From: Orbilia blumenaviensis
Lineage: Eukaryota; Ascomycota; Orbiliomycetes; Orbiliales; Orbiliaceae
Direction: 5' to 3'
Length of the DNA: 64,000 bases
Assembly (NCBI GenBank): GCA_036872755.1
Contig: JAVHNS010000005.1
Span: 124,001-188,000, forward strand
Position 1 is the stretch's first letter, and each line of letters opens with the position of its first letter. The notes beneath the pieces are model-generated. The model ran no database searches, was not told the DNA's origin, and worked only from the letters and a program-made list of their open reading frames with translations. Shown here in pieces: positions 56,727 through 64,000 of this stretch. Made by a program: the position numbers and the translations under genes.

Positions 56727-57949
56727 TTATCTGAACTCGATAGACCCGTAGATTCCGTGGTCGGGGACATGCTTCAGCTCCAGTTGCTGCCACTTCTCGC
56801 TGTTGGAGTGGAAGTAGATTCCTGAAACATCTCCCGTGACCTGGCTGAAGCAGATATAGTAGAAACCGTCAAAGCTTGCGCCGGTAAGTTCCTTGACCCT
56901 GTGGTTTGGTACAAGGAAGTACTCCTTCCACCTCATGAAGATATGCTCCTGCTCGCCGAACTCCTTTGACTTCGATGACCTGGTATATGGGCGGTAGGCA
57001 GGGAATCTGCCCCAATGTTGGAGGTCTATTTTTTCGGTAGCACCCCAGGTTTTGTTCTTTGTTTTAAAAGCGTACTTGCTGCCGATAAGTTCGCCTTCAA
57101 AATAAGTAGTCAAGGTAGGGTTATCCTGCGTCAGACCTGCGATATCGGCGGTTCGAGTTAGTTATAATCCTGTTCCGTCTCTGGTGCCTAGAATGCAGAT
57201 GCGAGGTTGGTAGTGCAAAAGGCTATTCAAACTGACCTTGAATACACAAATATCCGCATAGGAACGACTCTCGCATATCAACATGTTTGATCTCGACGTG
57301 GACGGTATATGTCTGTTTATCGGACTGTTGGGTGCCCTCGAAGCGGGAGCCAGGCCGTAAGAACGATGAAGTCGAGTATGGAGAAAGCTATGATGCTGTT
57401 GGTTAGCACATGGAAAACAACCTAGCGCCCTGGCACTGCGTTGTTGCGTGCCGAGCAGGTGGGAAACGCACGTACCCGAATACTAGAGTACGAGGCTGCC
57501 GAAGACGACGGCATGCCAGCAGACGATGAAGCGAATGAGTCGGCCATAGAGTACGGACTGCCAGGCAGGCTACGGATGTTGGATGGTTTCGATGTGGGAG
57601 ACTTGATGTCCGAAGTTGAGGCGGATGCAAGCGATTCGTCCAAGTCGGCGAGCGAGTCACTTGACAACGATACGAGTACTGGATTTCCAGAGCCAGAACT
57701 CGAGCTCGAATTAGGGCTATTGGGACCAAGATCCTTCCGCGAGCTGTTAATAGTGTCCGAACGATGGGTATCCTCTGCGAGTTCGATATCCAGACAAGCG
57801 TCGTGCGAATGGGATAGTAAAGGTAATGATGGTAAAGCACTGGTAAATCTGCTGGGTCCGGTTCTGCTGTTGTCCAGCCCACCGACGTCGATTTCCAGGC
57901 CCTGTCGCAACTGGTTTGCGGCGGAGGATCGAGCACCAGTTGTCGCCAT
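56727..57949 (-). CDS. GID4: Gid4/Vid24, substrate receptor of the GID/CTLH ubiquitin ligase
   Basis: Three exons on the minus strand: 57476-57949, 57237-57387 and 56727-57136, encoding 344 residues. Gid4 recognises N-terminal proline degrons on gluconeogenic enzymes and delivers them to the GID E3 ligase when glucose returns. Residues 1-158 are Ser-rich and disordered. The Vid24 beta-barrel then reads LRPGSRFEGTQQSDKQTYTV, VEIKHVDMRESFLCGYLCIQ and GLTQDNPTLTTYFEGELIG. It continues with FMRWKEYFLVPNHRVKELTG, ASFDGFYYICFSQVTGDVSG and the exact family end IYFHSNSEKWQQL..SIEFR. The YFEGE, FMRWKE and GASFxGFYYICF motifs are fully intact. The N-terminal extension is typical of filamentous fungi and poorly conserved, so the start at 57949 rests only on its being the first in-frame ATG. 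Confidence 0.95.
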
Positions 57950-59822
57950 GGCCAGTGAGCAATTACTCGGTGAGCGAAAGGATATGTCGGTCAGGAGCTC
58001 TAGGAGGCGCCCGGGACTATCATGAAATGATTGAATGCACTTGGAGCCTCGGATGTTGCTGAGTTATCAGTACCGGGGTAGTGTGATTGACTCCGGGCAG
58101 TAGCATACAACACTATAGTAGAGGATACTATATGTTATATACTATAGCACAGTGCCAGGGCTCAGATGATATATAATAACCGTTTGTCTGTCTGGCGAAT
58201 GGCCTGTGGGTGTCCGCAAAATTGACCGTCGAGGGGTTTTTATTTATGTATAACGTCGAATATCCGTCTAGTTGTCGTCCGCTGGGGGCAAATGGGAAGA
58301 GGAGGAGGTGGTGGTCCCAGTCGCTACTATTGGGTGCGGTGGAATGATCCGATGCTTCAAAAAGTTGACCTTCAATGTCAAACCCGGTCTGGGCCCGCTT
58401 TCGGTCTGGAGAGTTCGAGTTCGCGGACTCGTAATTAACCAATACAAAAATAATTTTTTAATGCTCGAAGAAATGAAATGAAAAAGAATAAAATAAACGA
58501 AAAACTTCAAAGCGTATGCACAGCGTCCGTATACGAGAATATCAGTAAACACCTCTGGAGTGACAAGATCAGACCACAAAGGCGAAATCGATTTCTAGGT
58601 CTCAAAAGATGGCCTCCCTTTTTATCTCGTCCGCACGTCTATCTTCATCAATGGATGGATGGGGGGTCCCCATTCTGGAACCACACTAACAGGCTGGAGG
58701 TTCTTGACTAGCCGACAATCTACACATGCACCGGCCGTACTAATGCAGGTTAATTCCCTGGAGGTACATATGGATGCACCTAGGTACATACGTACTTGCT
58801 CGACTTGGTGGCACCTCACGCACTCTCTCACACACAGCGAGAGGGAATAAATCGTCGTCGCAGCATGGAATTTTCGAAATTCCAGGCGAGCTCAAACAAG
58901 GTTGAGGGGCATGGTAGTATCAGTTGAATGCGACATTTTTCCACTTGGGGGAATCGGGGCCTCTGAGCGAAATGCCTTGATCATGGATGGCCTGTGCTTC
59001 GGACTGAGCTTCAGGAAGGCGAGATCCAGCATTCTGGTAGCACAGCTCCTCATTGGTGTTCATGTTTCGCAAAAATATGTAGTTTGCAGCTGCAGTGAGC
59101 TACAAATGCACCCTTTCGAATTATTGATCATCGAATTGGTCTCCGCGGTCAGAAACTGTTGTTAATAATTTCCTCCAGGTTTTTTTTTTTTTTTTTTTTT
59201 TCTCCAGTAGGAGACGTACCAGCAAATTCGGCCGGTGCTGCATTTGGATGACCCCAAAGCCGGACAAATGGCATCTACTCCGCATAAAAATCACAGGCAA
59301 AGCCGCCCCAAAACTTGGGGGTGTCGAATTTTCAGTTTTATCCTGCCCTCTTGCAGGGAGCAGCAGTGTGGAAAAATTCATGCACTATTTTCTCGCTTCC
59401 CCACTTTTTAGTTCGCCGGCAAGGTTTCTGAATGGCTGAAGTGTAAAAAAAAAAAAACCTTTTCGAGGTTTCTTCCGTGGAATTTCACGCACTGTCGATG
59501 AACTAATGGGCCAGGGTCATAGTAGCGAACAATCGAACTCGGCCGTCTGGAGTTCGCATTCTTCGCATAAATATACTTCCCTGAGATAGAACCCGACTGT
59601 CAAGTCGGCTAGCATGGGTATGCGAAACTAAATCTATTTGTCACGAAGTGATATAATCGTTCTGAGTTCTAATGCGTTGGAGATTAGGTTCGGAGCTATC
59701 GATGTCTATAGAGAACCGGAAGCATACCTCCAGAATAAAGTACAGCGCCACGGTCGCGACGGATCGGCGACCGCTAGTAGCGGATTAAAGGAAAATACAA
59801 CAACATTAGTATACCCGCCAGT
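57950..59822. other. GID4 promoter and Mago 3' flank, no gene seen
   Basis: No domain-bearing frame. Features are ATATACTATA/TATGTTATA-rich sequence near 58120-58145, ACCTAGGTACATACGTAC near 58778-58796, T23 at 59179-59201, and A12 near 59445-59456. A small perfect hairpin lies near 59599-59614 (arms CCGACT/AGTCGG, loop GTCA on this strand). The last is too small to claim a function. Confidence 0.45.
59179..59201. repeat. 23-nt poly-T tract
   Basis: Uninterrupted run of 23 T, preceded by CCTCCAGG and followed by CTCCAG. Confidence 0.85.
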
Positions 59823-60695
59823 TTAAATGGGTTTGATCTGACATTATCCCATGTTAGTCGGAAGCTTACTAAAGCAGCTGGGTAGCTCGACAAAGATCGC
59901 ATGGGTACTTACCTTGAAGTGCAGGCTGATGAGAGAAAACACCAAGGCTTTCAAGTCCTGGACGAGATAGTAGAAAACCCGCAGGCCTTCTGGGTCCGAG
60001 CTTTCCTGGATATCGACTAACGACCCAATTTTCGCCGTCTGTACATAAAATTTGTGAGCCTACGATAACCGACACAAGCAGTTTCCGCGGTATTTGCGAA
60101 CCTCAAACGATATATGCTCGTTCCCCATACGGATTTCGAGCTCTTGCCTTCCATCTTTATTCTTTTGTGGCCACTTCGCGTCGTCTTCCCTGTATGATTG
60201 TTAGGCTACGGAGCTGCCGCCGGGGTAGTTTCAATCCTCCTTACTTCATGATTTCGCTCTCCTTGATGATACGTTTAATCTCCTTAATCATAAGGGCGCT
60301 GACGAACACTGGAGGCGGACGTTAATTCGGCTGTGACTGCGTGGTAGCAACCTAGTAGGTTGCACGATGTTACATACTCTCTTTGCGAATCAAGGAGTCG
60401 TTTCGATAATTCGAGTTGTTCGCATATCGAGCGAGGGCGCATCCGCCAGGTACAGCCTTGAAATCGAACTCTTAACGTGGTCGTCAGCTATTTGTCGATG
60501 TATTGGTCGTAAAAATTTCAAAGCTTTAGATCGCGGGGCAGCGTACCAAGAAACTCGTGTCCAAAACGGCCAGAGTGACCGGAGCTTCAAGCATTGAGAA
60601 AAAAAAGTCAGTCTAGCTCGTAGATGCAGCATTGGGTAATGGTATGTATGGACGCACTAGTATCGAATGTAGAACTGTTCGTTGGGCGACGCCAT
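59823..60695 (-). CDS. mago: Mago nashi, exon-junction-complex core subunit
   Basis: Seven small exons on the minus strand, invisible to a simple frame scan: 60658-60695, 60547-60584, 60378-60470, 60245-60308, 60102-60189, 59913-60038 and 59823-59837 (462 nt, 153 residues). All phases agree. The spliced product starts [20 protein letters not shown] and continues GHEFLEFDF, then [51 protein letters not shown] and [17 protein letters not shown]. It ends [28 protein letters not shown] and the terminal IKPI. This is a full-length Mago with every conserved block intact. Mago binds Y14 and locks eIF4A3 on spliced mRNA upstream of exon junctions, influencing mRNA fate. The last exon encodes just IKPI and the stop. 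One intron boundary uses an AAG acceptor (60471-60473, GTTAAG) and another a GAAG acceptor before 60584; both are non-CAG/TAG but are supported by frame and homology. Divergent from SEC26, 557 bp away. Confidence 0.95.
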
Positions 60696-61252
60696 TGTAA
60701 ATCGGCGATGTTAAATTAGTTGTTGGATGTAGTGCATGTGCAGTGAACGTTGAAATCGAAGTTAGGGAAGACGCGATAAGAATAAAAATGCTGGGGTACG
60801 GCGACAGCGCACTTGTAGTCACGGGGGATGCGTACTTTCGGGACCAGGCAGAGAGCTTGTTCGCTGGGGCCACCCAAAAGGACACCACGCATAACCACTA
60901 AGCAGCAGATGCCCTTGAGCTGGAGAGAGAGAGATATAGACTGAGAGACTGAGAGACCGAGAGACCACGGCAGCTACGAGACGACGCCGACACGACTCGC
61001 CGCTTTGACGAGACCGCCACCATCCATCCTCCATCCCCAATTGACCACTGCCTATCGCAAGCCCTGCCAGAACCCGGCATATACGTTCCTACTGCTGCTA
61101 CCCCTACCACCTGCCTACCTGCTCAAACACGCGGCGAGCTGTCCACCATATTGGACCTCCAAAGCTAAGACTTATATCCACAACCGCCACTATACTGTCA
61201 CATCGAAACATCGCCGTCCAACCAATCTTGATTGCATAGCCAACCTTTCAAA
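60696..61252. promoter_or_regulatory. Bidirectional promoter region of Mago and SEC26
   Basis: 557 bp between the divergent start codons of Mago (60695, minus) and SEC26 (61253, plus). It contains a GAGAGAGAGATATAGACTGAG purine tract with GAGAGACC repeats at 60920-60970, and CTACTGCTGCTACCCCTACC pyrimidine-rich sequence near 61090-61120 in the SEC26 leader. No third gene was recognised. Short frames on the minus strand through 60716-60898 have no homologue I know. Confidence 0.6.
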
Positions 61253-64000
61253 ATGTCGTTCCTGGAGAGCACGTACACCCTCGTGCACCAAGATAATAGC
61301 TCCGATGGCTCGTCGTCGCAGCAGGATCTCAAGAACCAGCTTGAGAAGGGCTCTGACGAGACCAAGATGGAGACCATGAAGCGGATCCTGGTAATAATGT
61401 TAAACGGAGATCCGATGCCTGGCCTCCTGATGCATATCATCCGCTTCGTCATGCCTTCGAAACACAAGGGACTGAAGAAGCTATTATACTTCTACTACGA
61501 GATATGTCCAAAGTTGGATTCCAACGGCAAACTTAAGCAGGAGTTCGTGCTTGTTTGGTAAGCTTGCCGTTTGATATTGAAATAAACCTGGAGCAAATAT
61601 AAGGGTTTCTGACAGCTGCTATAGCAATGGTATTCGAAATGACTTACTCCACCCTAACGAGTTTATTCGGGGTGCTACATTGAGATTTCTCTGCAAGTTG
61701 CGCGAAGCCGAGTTGTTAGAACCTTTGCTTGGCTCCTGCCGACAATGCTTAGAGCACAGACATGCATATGTCCGCAAGAACGCCGTCTTCGCAGTCCAAT
61801 CCATTTTCCAACATTTCGAATCCTTAATACCAGATGCTCCAGACCTCATCGTCACGTTCCTGCAAAACGAGAGCGACCATACCTGCAAGCGCAATGCCTT
61901 CGCAGCCCTTGCTGCCATCAGTCACCAAAAAGCACTTGAATACTTCAATACCATTGTGGACAATGTTGGAGGCCTTGACGAGCTTATGCAACAGGCGGTT
62001 ATCGAGTTTATTAGAAAAGATGCCGTCGTAAATACACAGAACAGAGCCAAATATCTCAGAATAATATTTGACCTGCTGGAAGCCCCATCCAATACTGTCG
62101 TCTATGAAGCTGCGACATCTCTCACAACACTCACTGGAAACCCTACTGCTATCAAAGGTCGGTATCTTAGCAATAAGGGTCCCTTATATTGACTATGCTA
62201 ACTATCATATAGCTGCTGCCGGCAAGTTTATCGAACTTAGCGTGAAGGAGCCGGATAACAATGTCAAACTCATCGTTCTGGATCGTGTGGACCAGCTGCG
62301 CAAGAAGCATGAAGGTGTCTTAGATGACCTAACCATGGAGATTCTTCGTGTTCTTACCAGGTATGAATGGAAATCATCGAACAATCAAGTTACAGTGTTG
62401 ACGTCCAGGATAGCCCCGATATCGACGTTCGTAAGAAGGCTTTGGATATCACTCTCAGCATGGTCTCCAGCAGGAATGTGGAGGACGTCGTCATGCTACT
62501 CAAGAAAGAGCTTGCGAAGACGGTAGACCAAGAATACGAGAAGGTCAGATTTACACAGGAATTCCTAGTATGGCGGTGATGCTAATGCGCTGCACAGAAC
62601 GCCGAGTATCGGCAATTACTTATTCATGCTATTCACAACTGCGCTATCAGATTCTCGGAGGTAGCTGCCAATGTCGTCGGCTTATTGATGGATTTCATCG
62701 GCGATTTCAACAATACCTCGGCTGTCGACGTTATTGCCTTCGTCAAGGAGGTCGTTGAGAAATTCCCAGCATTAAGACAAAACATTGTTGAGAAACTGCT
62801 TGCAACTTTGGGAGAAGTTAGAGCCGGTAAGGTTTACAGGGGCGCTTTGTGGATTGTCGGAGAGTACTGTGTGGAGCCAAAGGATATTAGAGAGGCCTGG
62901 AAGAGGATAAGAGCAAGCTTGGGAGAAATCCCCATTCTATCTTCGGAACAAAAGCTATTGGAGGCGGTCCCCGAGGAGGGCGAACAAACTACATCTGCGC
63001 CAAAATCTGCCCCTACTGGATCCCGCAAGGTTCTCGCAGATGGAACATACGCCACCGAAAGTGCCTTGACCAGTGACTCCGCGACTGCTGCGAAGCTTGA
63101 GGCTGTCAAGGCCGCCCAGAAGCCACCACTGAGGGCCTTGATTCTCGACGGCGATTTCTTCCTTGCTTCGGTCCTTTCGTCTACTCTGACGAAGCTGGTC
63201 ATGCGTCATGCGGAAATCTCGAAGGATGCCGCAAGAACAAACGCCTTGAAGGCTGAGGCCATGTTGATCATGATTTCTATCATCCGAGTTGGCCAGTCGC
63301 AGTTCGTTAAGACCAAAATCGACGAGGACTCTGTTGATCGTATCATGGCTTGCGTTAAATGCCTCTCCGAATTCGAGGAACGAAAGGAGCTGGAGACCGT
63401 ATTCCTCGATGACACAAGGAAAGCATTCAGAGCCATGATATCTGCTGAAGAGAAGAAGAGGGCTGCTACCGATGCTCGTGAGAAGAATAAGAACGCTATC
63501 CAGGTTGATGATGTTATTTCCTTCAGACAGCTTTCCAAGAAGAATGCCGGCGAGTCGGCTGATATGGTAAGCTTCCTTCGATTTCAGGTGGGGCTAAGTG
63601 ACCAGATGCTAATAATATCATAGATCGAGCTTGATTTGGAAAAGGCAACTGGCGGTGACGGTGCCATTGAAGATGTGGCCTCCAAACTCAGCCGTGTCGT
63701 TCAGCTCACCGGTTTCTCGGATCCTGTTTATGCTGAGGCTTACGTCAAAGTCCACCAATTTGATATTGTACTCGACGTTCTCCTGGTCAACCAAACCACC
63801 GACACTCTGCAGAACCTCACAGTAGAATTTGCGACTCTGGGCGACCTTAAAGTTGTAGAGAAGCCGACCACCCAGAGCCTTGCCCCTCACAGCTTCCAGA
63901 GCGTCCAGGCGACAATCAAAGTTTCATCGACTGACCAGGGTGTCATTTTCGGAAATGTTGTCTACGACGGTGCCAGCTCGACGGAGACCAACGTTGTGAT
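61253..64000 (+). CDS. SEC26: COPI coat subunit beta-COP (Sec26), truncated at window edge
   Basis: Six exons visible: 61253-61557, 61625-62157, 62213-62360, 62396-62543, 62598-63566 and 63624 to the window end. About 826 residues are encoded, compared with about 950 in the family, so the C-terminal appendage is missing. Beta-COP is part of the adaptor-like subcomplex of the COPI coat that buds retrograde Golgi-to-ER vesicles. The N-terminal adaptin HEAT-repeat region is clear: [91 protein letters not shown] and [20 protein letters not shown]. The beta-COP-specific C-terminal domain begins around [20 protein letters not shown]. At the first junction I chose acceptor 61623-61624 (giving LVCNGIRNDL) over 61614-61615, which would insert three residues. 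Introns are 35-67 nt; the 35-nt intron at 62361-62395 is unusually short. No stop or frameshift is seen. Confidence 0.96.

Noticed and set aside
60716..60898. 60-codon minus-strand frame upstream of Mago, including HFYSYRVFPN
   Set aside because: First suspected as the Mago first exon, but the true first exon (60658-60695, [13 protein letters not shown]) was found downstream and splices in phase.

Overview
The window is nuclear DNA of a filamentous ascomycete (Pezizomycotina). Coding genes are split by short introns, mostly 45-180 nt, with GTAAGT/GTATGT-type donors, CTAAC-like branch points and CAG/TAG acceptors. Nearly all recognisable genes are conserved single-copy fungal housekeeping genes. 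A Mago nashi gene is present, unlike in Saccharomyces, and the PEX20, Gcn4/CPC1-type and Whi2-type genes have Pezizomycotina-like architectures. Leotiomycetes is my guess at the class, but I cannot prove it from the sequence. No bacterial-style operons, rRNA, CRISPR array or intact mobile element was seen.

Layout, left to right. 1-3306 is repeat-rich intergenic DNA and probable KIN1 leader. 3307-6549 (+) is a KIN1/KIN2-type polarity kinase. 8087-9395 (+) is the CCR4-NOT subunit Rcd1/Caf40. 9396-13298 is intergenic, with one retrotransposon primer-site-like motif. 13299-14795 (-) is a Gcn4/CPC1-type bZIP factor with an ATG-rich leader and a TGACTCA site. 16566-17426 (+) is PEX20, with an inverted CCTCGG repeat upstream. 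19293-20915 (+) is the branched-chain 2-oxoacid dehydrogenase E2. 24419-25084 (-) is gluconokinase. 27745-29060 (+) is retromer VPS26, with a 16-bp E-box palindrome upstream. 29061-37088 is an 8-kb stretch with no recognisable gene. 37089-40221 (+) is a large Ser/Pro-rich protein, possibly of the Byr4/Bfa1 type. 41352-42728 (+) is an unrecognised, probably mitochondrial protein with Asn-rich tracts. 43698-45045+ (-) is a Whi2-type BTB protein. 47106-49420 (-) is GCN20. 49994-53983 (-) is an MDM1-type PXA/RGS/PX sorting nexin. 54713-55739 (-) is TRM8. 56727-57949 (-) is GID4/VID24. 59823-60695 (-) is Mago nashi in seven exons. 61253 to the window end (+) is SEC26 (beta-COP), truncated at the edge.

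The genes do not form a metabolic cluster. Several share themes: membrane traffic (VPS26, MDM1, SEC26), nutrient and amino-acid signalling (CPC1, GCN20, Whi2-like, GID4) and RNA biology (Caf40, TRM8, Mago). The CPC1-type factor and GCN20 belong to the same general amino-acid control pathway but lie 32 kb apart, so I read no functional linkage into the order. The most informative non-coding signals are the PEX20 promoter repeat, the CPC1-type leader and the VPS26 promoter palindrome. Exon coordinates were derived by hand: each splice junction was checked for GT..AG, reading-frame continuity and match to the protein family.
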